Notes under the pieces: model-generated
Database searches by the model: none
What the model was told of the DNA's origin: nothing
What the model saw: only the letters and a program-made list of their open reading frames with translations
Position numbers and translations under genes: made by a program
Shown: positions 19,201 through 28,089 of the stretch, piece after piece
Layout of the letters: every line of letters begins with the position of its first letter
How positions within the stretch are numbered: the stretch's first letter is position 1
Source of the DNA: Acidobacteriota bacterium
Lineage (GTDB): Bacteria > Acidobacteriota > Terriglobia > UBA7540
Direction of reading: 5' to 3'
DNA length: 64,000 bases
NCBI GenBank assembly: GCA_004298155.1
Contig: SCRD01000012.1
Span: 434,001-498,000 of the forward strand

Positions 19201-19460
19201 CGACTGCCTGTGCCATAATCGGCACGCTTCCTATCGCCATCGGTATTGGCGCCGACGCCGACTCACGACGTCCGCTGGGCCTTTGCGTGGTCGGCGGCCT
19301 GCTGTTTGCACAGCTTGTAACGCTTTATGTCACTCCCGTCTTTTATACCTATATGGATTCGTTCCTGAAATGGCGCCGCGGCAGCAAACGCCAAATAGTG
19401 TCCGAACCTGCCGGCGCAGCGGTTCTTACGCCAGACGGCGAGCACCTCGCACATAATTAG
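16221..19460 (+). CDS. RND multidrug efflux permease, MdtB/MdtC-like
   Basis: A 1,079-residue AcrB/HAE-type transporter of normal length with 12 expected membrane helices and two large periplasmic loops. The N-terminus (FIRRPVMTSLLMLAILLFGI) and the segment VDFPTIQVSAGLPGANPDTM are close to MdtB/MdtC. The helix-4 proton-relay Asp pair is seen in VGFVVDDAIVMLENI, and the helix-10 Lys in GIVKKNAIMMVDFA. It exports amphipathic compounds across the envelope by proton antiport with the preceding adaptor. No regulator is adjacent. The ten-residue extension after the last helix is polar and unremarkable. Substrate cannot be predicted. Confidence 0.95.
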   Translation: MNFCEPFIRRPVMTSLLMLAILLFGIIGYRYLAVSDLPNVDFPTIQVSAGLPGANPDTMASSVATPLEKQFTTIAGLDSMTSTSSLGNTSITLQFDLSRNIDSAALDVQSAIGAAASQLPANLPFPPTLKKVNPADQAIFMLAVTSPTLPLYKVDEYAENLIAEQISMIPGVAQVGVNGAAKYAVRVQLNPKALASRQIGIDQVEKAIQNANVNMPMGTLYGAHKAYNLESNGQLSDAAVYRPLVVAYRNGAPVRLDQVATVIDGVQDNYIANWINGVPGILLAIQRQPGTNTIDIVKNIRKLLPRFYSILPPSIHLSIEYDRSVSIEESVNDVKFTLLLAILLVVLVIFLFLRNASATVIPSLALPMAIMGTFAVMYLLGYTIDNLSLLALTLSVGFVVDDAIVMLENIVRHLELGKAPLEAALDGSKEVNFTILSMTISLAVVFLPVFFMPGVFGRLLHEFAVVIISAVLVSGVVSVTLSPMLSHRYLRPHHEHRQGWLYRTLENLLDMSLRWYGRTLQWALRHRVLVMLFGFIVLLGTAWEFWKIPKGFLPNGDSGRIAVATEANQGISFDAMKAHQQAINRIVQADPSVVQFFSGIGGAFNNGMNNGRAFLHLKNRPDRPWSHSPAYDYLVTRYGSVAILGSLVKFIRPLYEHHMTIEDVIHELQPKLDNIPGMRVFLTNPPSIRIGGNMTKSLYQYTLSSPQSDDLYEYAQKFETQMRTLPGLEDVTSDLQIKNPQANVVVDRDKAAALGVTPQQVEDALYSAYGQRLVSPIYTSSDEYWVVLKVQDQFQSDPNMLSELYISSSSGQLVPLGAVSKFTTSLGPLTVNHSGQLPSVTVSFDLAPGVALGQAVSEVEGLARSMLPVSITTDFQGAAHAFKESLTGLGILLVMTVLVIYIVLGILYESYAHPITILTGLPAAAFGGLLTLSLFHLDLDLYGFVGLIMLIGIVKKNAIMMVDFALELERKGNITAIESAFQGSMIRFRPIMMTTACAIIGTLPIAIGIGADADSRRPLGLCVVGGLLFAQLVTLYVTPVFYTYMDSFLKWRRGSKRQIVSEPAGAAVLTPDGEHLAHN

Positions 19461-19561
19461 ACTGAGATGCGGCTGCCGAAGATAGCTCCGTCAGGCAGAG
19501 TCTAGCGATATTCCCCACGCCGTCATTTCAAGCACTCGCTTCTCACAAGAAGGTATCGCCA

Positions 19562-20608
19562 TCATGATAGCGTGCTTGACCATCCAAGTGTGATGATAGC
19601 CAGAATCAGAATCAGCAGTCCGACGCCCATAAACAGGCGTTCGACCGTGCGCGAAAAGCGCCATTCGCCGGCAAAGATGCCACACAAGTTTGCAGTGAGG
19701 AGACCCACAGAGAGGCTGAGCGGCCAGCCGATGGCCGGACCCAGTCTGCCGAGCTTTGGCGCCGCTGAGCCATAAACAAAGATGCTCCCACCCCAGAGCA
19801 GCCCCATTAGAAGGGTCAGTCCGTAAAGGGACTTGGATTTGATTTGGGAATATTTGGCGAAGCTCCGGTTTTTTCTGAACAAGTACACGCAGAACACAAG
19901 ATTTGCACACGCCCCGCTGGTGAGCATCAGCAACCAGACAATATTGGAACCTGCGAACGCGCTGTTGCCCAACTGTTCGGCCGAATGGACGATGCCCTGG
20001 GCGGAGCTGTAACCAATGTTGAACACCGCGGAAAGCACTCCCGCACCGGCACACAGCAACAGCCCAATCCAGAACGGCCGCACCTCGCCTACCATCTCCT
20101 GGCGAACATTCACGTTTACCTGGCTGCGTTCCTTCAGTTTTCCCGCATAGCCGCAAAAGGCGATGCCAGCAATTGCAATTGCCGTTCCTCCCATGATCGC
20201 CCCACCTTGCTTCTCAAATAGTTTGCTCGGGTCTAGTACCAGAATGGGTAGAAACGAGCCAAGAGAAGAACTGATCGCCAGAACGAAGGTGTTGCCCAGT
20301 GAGATGCCGAGCGCGCTGACCCCCTGGCCGAACATCACAGCCCCGAAACCCCAGGCAAACCCGCATATCACCGCCATTATGATGGCACGCGCCGGAGCCT
20401 GACGAAGCGCTTCCGACAGGCGCGAAACAGTTGTGGACGCAATCAAGACTGGCATCAAAATGCAGGAGATCAGAATAAACAGCGCCCAGACATTTTCCCA
20501 CGACCATCGGCCCAGGTAGCGCATGGGCAGAGTGAATATCCCGTTCATCAGACCGGACAAGACTGCGAGCGCCAGACCCAGGGCCAGCGCGGATGAGGTT
20601 GCGTTCAT
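19562..20608 (-). CDS. RhaT-like (L-rhamnose/proton symporter family) sugar transporter
   Basis: A 348-residue integral membrane protein with about ten hydrophobic segments. The N-terminus (SGLMNGIFTLPMRYLGRWSWENVWALF) and the motif GFAWGFGAVMFGQGVSALGISLGN match the RhaT drug/metabolite-superfamily branch, which imports L-rhamnose with protons. In the acidobacterial context, RhaT-like members often sit in loci for other sugars, so specificity is open. It is third in a minus-strand series after the FAD oxidoreductase and the DUF4434 protein. A rhamnose mutarotase (34.1 kb) is present elsewhere in the window but not linked. Confidence 0.88.
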   Translation of the reverse strand: MNATSSALALGLALAVLSGLMNGIFTLPMRYLGRWSWENVWALFILISCILMPVLIASTTVSRLSEALRQAPARAIIMAVICGFAWGFGAVMFGQGVSALGISLGNTFVLAISSSLGSFLPILVLDPSKLFEKQGGAIMGGTAIAIAGIAFCGYAGKLKERSQVNVNVRQEMVGEVRPFWIGLLLCAGAGVLSAVFNIGYSSAQGIVHSAEQLGNSAFAGSNIVWLLMLTSGACANLVFCVYLFRKNRSFAKYSQIKSKSLYGLTLLMGLLWGGSIFVYGSAAPKLGRLGPAIGWPLSLSVGLLTANLCGIFAGEWRFSRTVERLFMGVGLLILILAIITLGWSSTLS

Positions 20609-20799
20609 AAATCCCTCGGCAGAGTTTACACCAGCATGTCAATTCCCGAACATGACAGGTAAGTTGATTTAGACCTGCAATCAGAAGGTGTGTAATGCCC
20701 GACATTCGAGATGCACATGAATAACAATTGCATGCAGCCAGCAATTAACTAGCGGCGGCCATCGTTCTGTTTCACGTTGCCTGTACTGGTAGCGTTGTC

Positions 20800-21855
20800 T
20801 TACCGGTGGCCCTTCAACCAGTCAGCGTAGTCCGTATAGAGCCTGGCGGACGAAGGCGACCCGCACAAAGCGGCAGATCCGGGTTTGTTCATCATTCCCT
20901 GATATTGATAAATGAGAACCTTATCAACCCAGGGCGAAACGGCCGTCAATTGTTTCAGCACACGCGAAAACGGAGCCGGCAGCAGCGCGCTTTTGTAAAC
21001 CTTCCCCTCAAACTGGAAGATTTCAACGTCCGCCCAGATTGCCGCACGCTGCGCCATATCGTGGGCCTTCCTCAATCCCTCGTAAAACTTCGGTGTCTCA
21101 TCCGGCGTTGACTTTTGTACGCCCACTTCGTCCTGGTAGGCGACGACATCGACGTCAAGCGATTCCAGTTGCCGCACGTATTTGTCATCAGTGACAGCCA
21201 CGCGCGTTCCGTACGGTGCAATCAGAATTTTCGCGTTCGGCGTCAAACGCCTCGCCAACCGCGAACACTTATTAACGTAGTCGATGAACTCCCCGGAATA
21301 GTACCGGTCAATAAACGCCTCATTCGGCCAGTACCAGCCATAGAAGCTCTTGTGATGGCTGTAGAGCTGAGCAAGCTGTTCGATAGCCTGCAGGCGCTTC
21401 CGTGCGGCTACTCGATCGGAGACAATTTTCGAATCTTCCCAGTCCCCGTAAAACCCGCCTCCGATAAAGAGTCTGATGCCATATTTATCGGCCGCCGCCA
21501 GCACAGCTTCCATCGGGTCAGCGCAGGCCAAACGCCAGGGCGGAAAGATGTTAGTCGGGAAAAACGCTCGGTAATAGAGAGCTGTTGCCATCAGCACCAG
21601 GTATTCCATCCCCACACCAGCCATCTCTTTCACCTTGGCGTCCCACTGCGCGCAGCTGAAATCGGCACACTGTGGGTTCCAATCGACACCTTCGACGGTG
21701 GCATGATGTTGAAATTCAAACCAGCTTCCCGAAATTGGTTTGACCACGGCAGACACTGGCGAGGACGAAACATCCAAGGCATTGGGAAAACCACTCAGAA
21801 GAGCGCCACCCGCGCCTATCGCAAATAAGAAATCACGCCGATCCGATTTGCTCAT
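20800..21855 (-). CDS. Tat-exported DUF4434-like glycosidase-fold protein
   Basis: About 351 residues. The ATG at 21855 follows GGAGG at good spacing and exposes a Tat signal (DRRDFLFAIGAGGALLSG). The mature part resembles DUF4434, a TIM-barrel family related to glycoside hydrolases: ISGSWFEFQHH near the start, then strands MEYLVLMATA, IRLFIGGGFYGDWED, SFYGWYWPNEAFID and AKILIAPYGTR, ending in PWVDKVLIYQYQGMMN. A conserved acid in WPNEAFID could act in catalysis. It lies between the FAD/SLH protein and the RhaT-like transporter, suggesting that it processes the sugar or glycan taken up. Biochemistry of this family is poorly known. Confidence 0.75.
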   Translation of the reverse strand: MSKSDRRDFLFAIGAGGALLSGFPNALDVSSSPVSAVVKPISGSWFEFQHHATVEGVDWNPQCADFSCAQWDAKVKEMAGVGMEYLVLMATALYYRAFFPTNIFPPWRLACADPMEAVLAAADKYGIRLFIGGGFYGDWEDSKIVSDRVAARKRLQAIEQLAQLYSHHKSFYGWYWPNEAFIDRYYSGEFIDYVNKCSRLARRLTPNAKILIAPYGTRVAVTDDKYVRQLESLDVDVVAYQDEVGVQKSTPDETPKFYEGLRKAHDMAQRAAIWADVEIFQFEGKVYKSALLPAPFSRVLKQLTAVSPWVDKVLIYQYQGMMNKPGSAALCGSPSSARLYTDYADWLKGHR

Positions 21856-22012
21856 CCATTTTCCTCCACACGAGGAACAGGGTACATGAGGTTCGGCCTT
21901 GAAACCATCGCCTACCCCAAGATAGCGTTCGAATTTACCGCTGTCATCGTCGTGCTCCGAAGCTCTGCACTGGCGAAATCCGACCCTTTGTCCAAACTTT
22001 TGTGACAATCAG

Positions 22013-24169
22013 CTACGGACGAGGGGCCGCGTGCCTCGACTGGTAAACACGCATCAGCCAGTCGGCAAAATCCGCATGGCTGACTGCTCCCGAGGGCTGA
22101 CTGCCTTCTGGGAGCTCTATTTGTGTCGTTCGAGCCGCGCCTCGCAGATCTAAAAAGTGGAGAGGTTCATCCAGTCTTGCTTGTGCCGTTACAGATTGCA
22201 GCCAGTAGCCACCAGCAGCGAGTTCTCGTAGAGCGGGCGCACTTAATGGAGACGACCAGATATTGGCCGACGGTGGCCGCACGATGCCAAGTAGCCGCGC
22301 GAGCGCAATCACTGCTTCCCTTCTGGTCGTTGGAGAAGCAGGCGAAAAGTGCAGGTCTTTATCATTGCCGCCAAAAATTCCCTTCGCGGCCAAAAACTGC
22401 GCAGCGTGAAATGACGGATCGTCAACCCGCAGGTCATCAAACCAGTAAATGGGAGCACCATGGTCCACAAGATCAAGTTGAAGCATGGAAGTCAATTGCG
22501 CGTCTCCGGCGATTGCCTTGGGAGTCCTGCTGTACTTTACTGCCAATGCCGCGAGCCGGCCGGCTGCCTCTCCGACGGCCCACTCGACAGGGTGCAGGCG
22601 GTAGGCACCGTTAGTGATGTGAGTCGTGCCGATATCTTTTGAAGCAGCAAGGAGGTTCTGAATCTTTACTGGAACCAGCGCCCCCAGCGGCAACTGAAAC
22701 GGTTTGGTCGCTGATGTAAAATCCTGTTTGGAACAGCTATGAATATCGACGGGATAGAAACCCGTCCCTATCGAATCCAGAAACCATTTGCTTCGCGGGC
22801 CTTTCTGGTAAACTTCAGAAATGTCCTGTTCGCGGATTGTCTCCACGGCCCGAATCCGGCGCGACTCGCGGATGTAGGGGTACAGTGAAAGGCCATCGGC
22901 CGAGCCCAGCTCCGAGTCCAGCAAGCGAAGCTCCGGATAGCCTGCCCCTCCCTCATCCCTCGGCACATCGTGCTGCAGCCAGTAGGCCATACCCAAAGCG
23001 AGCAGCTTCGCCTGGCGCAACTGCTCTGCCTGTGCAAGACGGCTTGTGGATAGGAGGTCTGAGCCGCAGTAGTCGTTGCCGGGCCAATTGATCAATGAGA
23101 CATCGGGCGGGCGGCGCGGCCCCGTGAAATTCTCTGTTGCCACCAGCCGCCGGTAGGTCCAGAAAGAGCCCGGCGTTCCGGGTTTCATCGTGAATACACC
23201 GTATGTCAGAAATTTTCCATGCCCATAATCGAGCCTCAGGGTGTACGGCTGACCCTTAAGATTTCTTTCATATTCATCGGGCTGGGGAAGGAGTTCTCTG
23301 TTTTTGGGAGATTCAGCCATGACAAAAGAGTAGGTAAAACTCTGGTTATCCTTAGGATCACCTGCGCCCTCGCGGGCATGCGGCTCGCCCGTCAGACTTC
23401 GCGGTTCTGCGCCGGTCACGTATTCAGCCCCTGCCAGTGGCAGCAACTCTCCAAGGTCGGTTGCGTCCAGAACGTACCTGGCACGAAATCGAAACCACTT
23501 CCTCGTGTTGAACTGGTATGCGAGAACAGATCCAATGTAATTTCCGTTCATGTGGACCGAAGCAGCTTTGGTTCTCAGAAAAACCTGTAGAAGACCCTTT
23601 TGCTCAAAAGGCTTGAGCATGGAATCCAGGACCTGAAGTGCAACCTTCGGCTCAAAGCAAAGCGCACTGACCCAGCAATTGCCGGGGTTAAAATTCACCT
23701 GGGCTTTGCCTAAAGGTGACAACTGAAGATGGTCAATGTAATGCTGGCGGATTCCGTTCCGGAGTTGGTAGTAGGATGCTGTTCCACCGGCAGTCTCGAT
23801 GTAGCGGTTCTCATCAAACTCAGAGACGCCCTGCGACGTCATCTGTCCGCCCAGCCACGACGTTTCCTCCGTCAGGCAGACGCGCATCCCGGCCTTGGCG
23901 GCCGACAGTGCGGCGGAACTACCACCCATGCTTCCTCCCACCACCAGTACGTCGCAGCTTTCAATGACCGGCTGCGCAGGAGGGACTAAGCGCAGCACAG
24001 CTTGAGATGCCGGTTTGTCAGCCCGTACCTTTTCCACGTCAAGCAATTGCAGGGTTCCTTGTGCCTGCAGGCGCGCTATCGGCTGCGATATGCCCATGAG
24101 AACCAGCAGAACACCGAGCAACCACTGTGGGCATATTTTTTTCTGCAAACAGAGGATTAGGTTCGTCAT
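22013..24169 (-). CDS. Exported FAD-dependent oxidoreductase with C-terminal SLH-like domain
   Basis: About 718 residues from the ATG at 24169; the frame extends to 24337, but that would overlap the divergent nanE gene. The N-terminus has a hydrophobic export segment (about 16-30). The dinucleotide motif DVLVVGGSMGGSSAALSAAK (GGSMGG at 78-83) and the following ETSWLGGQMTSQG fit the FAD_oxidored family. Near residues 576-626 is an S-layer-homology-like repeat (WFDDLRVDDPSF, then FLAAKGIFGG and SPTTRREAVIAL), giving possible cell-surface attachment. Such proteins are frequent in acidobacterial and planctomycete glycan loci, where sugar oxidation is suspected. It heads the minus-strand series with DUF4434 and RhaT-like genes. 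Confidence 0.8.
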   Translation of the reverse strand: MTNLILCLQKKICPQWLLGVLLVLMGISQPIARLQAQGTLQLLDVEKVRADKPASQAVLRLVPPAQPVIESCDVLVVGGSMGGSSAALSAAKAGMRVCLTEETSWLGGQMTSQGVSEFDENRYIETAGGTASYYQLRNGIRQHYIDHLQLSPLGKAQVNFNPGNCWVSALCFEPKVALQVLDSMLKPFEQKGLLQVFLRTKAASVHMNGNYIGSVLAYQFNTRKWFRFRARYVLDATDLGELLPLAGAEYVTGAEPRSLTGEPHAREGAGDPKDNQSFTYSFVMAESPKNRELLPQPDEYERNLKGQPYTLRLDYGHGKFLTYGVFTMKPGTPGSFWTYRRLVATENFTGPRRPPDVSLINWPGNDYCGSDLLSTSRLAQAEQLRQAKLLALGMAYWLQHDVPRDEGGAGYPELRLLDSELGSADGLSLYPYIRESRRIRAVETIREQDISEVYQKGPRSKWFLDSIGTGFYPVDIHSCSKQDFTSATKPFQLPLGALVPVKIQNLLAASKDIGTTHITNGAYRLHPVEWAVGEAAGRLAALAVKYSRTPKAIAGDAQLTSMLQLDLVDHGAPIYWFDDLRVDDPSFHAAQFLAAKGIFGGNDKDLHFSPASPTTRREAVIALARLLGIVRPPSANIWSSPLSAPALRELAAGGYWLQSVTAQARLDEPLHFLDLRGAARTTQIELPEGSQPSGAVSHADFADWLMRVYQSRHAAPRP

Positions 24170-24303
24170 ACCGTGCCAGATTATCAAGCCAGCATGCCTT
24201 TCAGACATAGTTATGGGGTTGTTCGGCCCTCTACAAATCCCGGAAGCAGAACCAGTACAAAATGCAATTTGGTTCCACGAGCTGACGCAGGTGAAATATA
24301 CTA

Positions 24304-25023
24304 ATGATCGTTTTGAACAAGAATAGTACGCTTTCACGATTGAAGTACGGATTGATTGTTTCCTGCCAGCCGCGGCTGAAGTCTGCGCTTGACCATCCCA
24401 GGTTCGTTGCTGCGCTGGCGGCCGCAGCAGAAGAACAGGGAGCGGTTGCAGTCCGAATCAGGGGCGTGCGCGATATCCGGTCGGTCGGCCGCGCCGTGCA
24501 CATACCCATCATTGGCATTGAAAAGATAAACGATCCCGGTTCCGAAGTCTACATCACACCGACACTGGAATCTATCAGGCGTGTTTATCGAGCAGGAGCC
24601 CAGATCATCGCAATGGACGCCACAGAACGATCGCGCCCGCGGGGCCAATCTCTGGCCGACATTCTCGCCGCAGCAAAGGACGGTATCAAGGCGCTTCTTA
24701 TGGCTGACGTCGCAACCCTCAAACAGGGGGTGGAGGCGGCAAGTCTGGGGTTTGACATGGTTAGCACAACGCTTTACGGATACACGAAGGAAACCAGCCA
24801 TTGCAGAGGCCCGGCGTTCCAACTTGCCCGGCAGTTGGTGCGGGAAGTTGATATTCCAGTGATTCTTGAGGGACGGGTGCATAAACCCGACCAAGTCCGG
24901 AAAGCCTTTGACGCGGGGGTTTACGCAATCGTAGTGGGCACGGCCATCACCGATTTTGAGTGGCTCGCGCGCCGCTTTATTGAGGCCTGCCCGAACGGCA
25001 GCGCCAGACGAAATGAAAAATAG
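24304..25023 (+). CDS. nanE: N-acetylmannosamine-6-phosphate 2-epimerase
   Basis: A 239-residue TIM-barrel enzyme that interconverts ManNAc-6-phosphate and GlcNAc-6-phosphate in the cytoplasm. Family signatures are clear: LKYGLIVSCQ at the start, the catalytic Lys in IIGIEKIND (K74), AQIIAMDATERSRPRG, ADVATLKQGVEAASLGFDMVSTTLYGYT and the catalytic Glu in VILEGRVHKPDQ (E189). The annotated ATG is uncertain: a TATACT box at 24297-24302 abuts it, so if that is the -10 the true start would be a TTG further in, near 24340. It is followed 62 bases later by a kinase of the right class, and it diverges from the FAD/DUF4434/RhaT-like series. Confidence 0.92.
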   Translation: MIVLNKNSTLSRLKYGLIVSCQPRLKSALDHPRFVAALAAAAEEQGAVAVRIRGVRDIRSVGRAVHIPIIGIEKINDPGSEVYITPTLESIRRVYRAGAQIIAMDATERSRPRGQSLADILAAAKDGIKALLMADVATLKQGVEAASLGFDMVSTTLYGYTKETSHCRGPAFQLARQLVREVDIPVILEGRVHKPDQVRKAFDAGVYAIVVGTAITDFEWLARRFIEACPNGSARRNEK

Positions 25024-25085
25024 TCTTTACGCACCGCTTCCCAACGGGCCGATCCTTCGATGCGGGGAAAGAGGGGATTGCACTC

Positions 25086-26078
25086 TTGAGGCTTTTTCTT
25101 GGCGTAGACGGCGGCCAGACAGCCACCAAAACCGTGGTGGGAGATGAGCACGGTACAATTGTTGCGCAGTCAAGCGGCGGCCCCAGCAATCACACCGAAG
25201 AACCCGGAGGTCCGGAACGCCTGGAACGTGTGGTCCTGGCAACCATTCGCGAAGCGCTGACCCAGCTTCATATCTCGAATCCAAATGAACATACGTTTGC
25301 AGCCGCCTGCTTTGGCATGACCGGCGAAACCGATATCAAAACGCGGATTCTCAAACGGATTGTTCGCACAGAACACCTCAAGGTTATTCATGATTCCGTC
25401 AACGCGCTTGCAGGTGCAACGGCTGGTGAGCCGGGAATCATTGTGATTGCGGGCACCGGATCCGTGGCTCGCGGCATCAACGAACAGGGTGAAGAAGCGC
25501 GCGTGGGCGGATGGGGGCACCAGTTCGGCGATGAAGGCAGCGCGTATTGGATTGGCCGCGCGGCTGTCCGTGCAACGCTTGCCGAATATGACCGCATGGC
25601 TCCCAAAACGATATTAACTTCCATGTTATTTGAACGCCTCTCCGTCACTTCGCCATACCAGTTGACAGAGAAGTATTACGCCGGCGCCTTGTCACGCGAT
25701 CATCTTGCGGGCCTCTCAGTATGGGTAGATGAAGCCGCCCGAATGGGCGACAAGGTTGCCCTGGAGATATTGCGCGACGCCGGCCGAGACCTGGCGCATT
25801 TTGCTCAGGCCGTCATCGCCCTGGTTTTTCCTCGCTTTGGCGATGCGGCCCGCCGGACGCTTGATCTTAAATTCCTCGTCTGCTATGCAGGAGGGGTATT
25901 TAAATGCGAATTCGTCCTGACAAGTTTCAGAGACAGCGTGTCTAACGGTGACCGGCGCGCAGAGGTTCGCCCTGCCTTGTACCCTCCGGCCTTGGGTTCT
26001 CTGCTGCTGGCATATCGCGCCGCAGGCATCGATGTGCCTCCGAATGCAATGCGCGGTTGGGTTACGTCAGCCTCGTGA
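25086..26078 (+). CDS. BadF/BadG-family amino-sugar kinase (GlcNAc/ManNAc kinase-like)
   Basis: A 330-residue ASKHA-fold kinase starting at TTG 25086, preceded by AGAGGGG. Visible motifs: phosphate-1 loop VDGGQTATK (7-15), phosphate-2 IVIAGTGSVARG, and GGWGHQFGDEGSAYWIGR, which is characteristic of the N-acetylglucosamine kinase branch of the BcrAD_BadFG family. It would phosphorylate an N-acetylhexosamine with ATP. Placed right after nanE, the simplest reading is ManNAc (or GlcNAc) phosphorylation followed by epimerisation to GlcNAc-6-phosphate. No NagA, NagB or NanA is in the window, so the rest of the pathway must lie elsewhere. Confidence 0.88.
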   Translation: MRLFLGVDGGQTATKTVVGDEHGTIVAQSSGGPSNHTEEPGGPERLERVVLATIREALTQLHISNPNEHTFAAACFGMTGETDIKTRILKRIVRTEHLKVIHDSVNALAGATAGEPGIIVIAGTGSVARGINEQGEEARVGGWGHQFGDEGSAYWIGRAAVRATLAEYDRMAPKTILTSMLFERLSVTSPYQLTEKYYAGALSRDHLAGLSVWVDEAARMGDKVALEILRDAGRDLAHFAQAVIALVFPRFGDAARRTLDLKFLVCYAGGVFKCEFVLTSFRDSVSNGDRRAEVRPALYPPALGSLLLAYRAAGIDVPPNAMRGWVTSAS

Positions 26079-26153
26079 TCCAATTTCGGCTTCCCAATAC
26101 GTCGTCCGCTGCTCGGGCATACAAATTGTCTTGAGAGAGTAAATAGGGGCCAA

Positions 26154-27725
26154 TTGCAACGCACTCACCAGGCAGAAACGGAAGCGAATCCGAGGGATTC
26201 GAGTCGACGCAGTTTATTCACAAGTGCCACGACAATCGTGCTTTGCATCGCAGCCGCAAGCTTCCTGGCTCACATGCTCACTGCCGGGCGCTACGGCTAT
26301 TTTCGGGACGAGCTCTATTATCTCGCCTGTGCTCGCCATCTCGCTGTTGGATACGTCGATCAACCGCCCATGATTGCACTTGTCACATGGCTCATAGTCC
26401 ACACCATTGGTTCGTCTCTCCAGGCCTTGCACTTCCTTCCCGCACTGGCCGGCGCTGCCATCGTCTGGCTGACCGCTCTGATCGCGCGAGAGCTTGGCGG
26501 GGGACATTTTGCCCAGGGCCTGGCTGCGCTATGCATCGCGCTGGCAGGCGTGTACGTGATAATGGCCCATCTTCTGACTATGAATGCCTTTGAGCCGCTC
26601 CTCTGGATGGGGTGCGCCTATCTGGTTATGCGCATCATTACGACTGGCAACCAGAAACTCTGGCTGTGGCTCGGGGTACTGGCAGGGCTCGGACTTGAAA
26701 ACAAGTATTCGATGGCCCTTTTTGGGTTTGCAATTGTAGTGGGTGTGCTGCTGACAACGGAGCGCAAAGCGTTCAGACAGCCATGGATATGGCTGGCCGG
26801 TGCGATTGCGCTATTGATTTTTCTTCCTAATCTCCTGTGGAACATCCATCATCACTGGCCGTTCATCGAACTGATGCACAACATTAGGGCGAGCGGCCGG
26901 GATATCACGCGGGGCCCCCTTTCATTCCTGGGTGAGCAGATATTCATGATGTCGCCGCTCAATTTTCCAATCTGGCTGTCAGGCCTGCTGTTCCTGTTCT
27001 TTGGACGCGAGGGCAGACGTTATCGAGTGCTGGGATGGGCATTTCTTGTAGTCGTCGCAACAATGTTGACCATGCACGGAAAGGACTACTACACAGCACC
27101 CTCCTATCCCATGCTGCTGGCTGCAGGGGCCGTCGTGATCGAACAAGCTGCCCACACACGTCGTTGGATCAAGCCTCTGACGGTTGGGGTGTTAATTGCG
27201 GGTACGGCGCCTTTGTTCCCAATGATGCTCCCGGTTTTGCCCCTCGAAATGTATGTTGAATACCAGAAAGCGCTCCACTTTGCTCCACCCGCTACGGAAA
27301 AAAGCCATCTCCGTTCCCCGCTCCCACAATATTATTCAGACGAGCTCGGCTGGCAGGAAATGACAGCCGCTGTTGCCCAGGCCTATGACCGCCTTCCTTT
27401 AGGGCTGCGATCTGTAACCGCCGTTTACGGGCAGAATTACGGCGAGGCGGGAGCCATCGATTTCTTTGGCCCGCAATACGGGTTGCCCAAAGCTATCTGC
27501 GCGCATCAGACCTACTACCTGTGGGGACCGCGAGGATTCAAGGGCTTATCAATGATTGTATTGGGCGACACGCGCGAGCACCTGGAACAATACTTCGGAC
27601 AGGTCATACTTGCTGGTTCCTTCGGGGTCCCTTATTCCCTTGAGAGAGGGCCTATCTGGGTCTGTACACAGCCAAGGGGTTGGAATCTACAGCAAATCTG
27701 GCCAAAATTGAAGGCTTGGGATTAG
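26154..27725 (+). CDS. GT39/GT83-type polytopic glycosyltransferase (PMT_2)
   Basis: A 523-residue membrane protein starting at TTG 26154. The first extracytoplasmic loop contains the signature acidic motif (GYFRDELYYLACARHLAVGYVD..PP) of dolichyl-phosphate-mannose/ArnT-like transferases, where the acidic residues bind metal and lipid-linked sugar. About ten to eleven hydrophobic segments follow, then a soluble C-terminal domain of about 150 residues. It should transfer a sugar from polyprenyl phosphate to a lipid or protein on the periplasmic face. It starts 75 bases after the kinase gene but its function appears unrelated. The start codon is tentative. Confidence 0.85.
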   Translation: MQRTHQAETEANPRDSSRRSLFTSATTIVLCIAAASFLAHMLTAGRYGYFRDELYYLACARHLAVGYVDQPPMIALVTWLIVHTIGSSLQALHFLPALAGAAIVWLTALIARELGGGHFAQGLAALCIALAGVYVIMAHLLTMNAFEPLLWMGCAYLVMRIITTGNQKLWLWLGVLAGLGLENKYSMALFGFAIVVGVLLTTERKAFRQPWIWLAGAIALLIFLPNLLWNIHHHWPFIELMHNIRASGRDITRGPLSFLGEQIFMMSPLNFPIWLSGLLFLFFGREGRRYRVLGWAFLVVVATMLTMHGKDYYTAPSYPMLLAAGAVVIEQAAHTRRWIKPLTVGVLIAGTAPLFPMMLPVLPLEMYVEYQKALHFAPPATEKSHLRSPLPQYYSDELGWQEMTAAVAQAYDRLPLGLRSVTAVYGQNYGEAGAIDFFGPQYGLPKAICAHQTYYLWGPRGFKGLSMIVLGDTREHLEQYFGQVILAGSFGVPYSLERGPIWVCTQPRGWNLQQIWPKLKAWD

Positions 27726-27917
27726 TACTACAAGTTTTGCGCACTCGCGAGACTTTAACCCGGGATTCCTTAGCCACAATATAAGTTTGCCCTCAATCAC
27801 AACGACCCAGCCCGGCAGGAATTCTTTTGTGTGTGGGCCTTCGTACTACTTCAAACTGGAAGTTGGGGCCGATTAGAGTGAACCTGACCGAACAAGACGA
27901 AGTCAGTAAAAGGAGGT

Positions 27918-27994
27918 TGGTCGGGGCGCCCAGATTTGAACTGGGGACCTCTTGGTCCCGAACCAAGCGCGCTACCAGGCTACGCCACGCCCCG
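27918..27994 (-). tRNA. tRNA-Pro (CGG)
   Basis: A 77-base minus-strand cloverleaf: acceptor CGGGGCG pairs with CGCCCCG, anticodon stem CTTGG/CCAAG encloses TTCGGGA with anticodon CGG, and CCA is encoded. It lies 95 bases downstream of the second tRNA-Pro on the same strand. Confidence 0.96.
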
Positions 27995-28089
27995 AACATG
28001 CGGTAAACCGTGGCGAGTGACTAGTGCTAGGCGGGATAAACAGCACCCCCGTGCTTTCACTGGCCACTCATCACGTCTCAAGTAATTAC

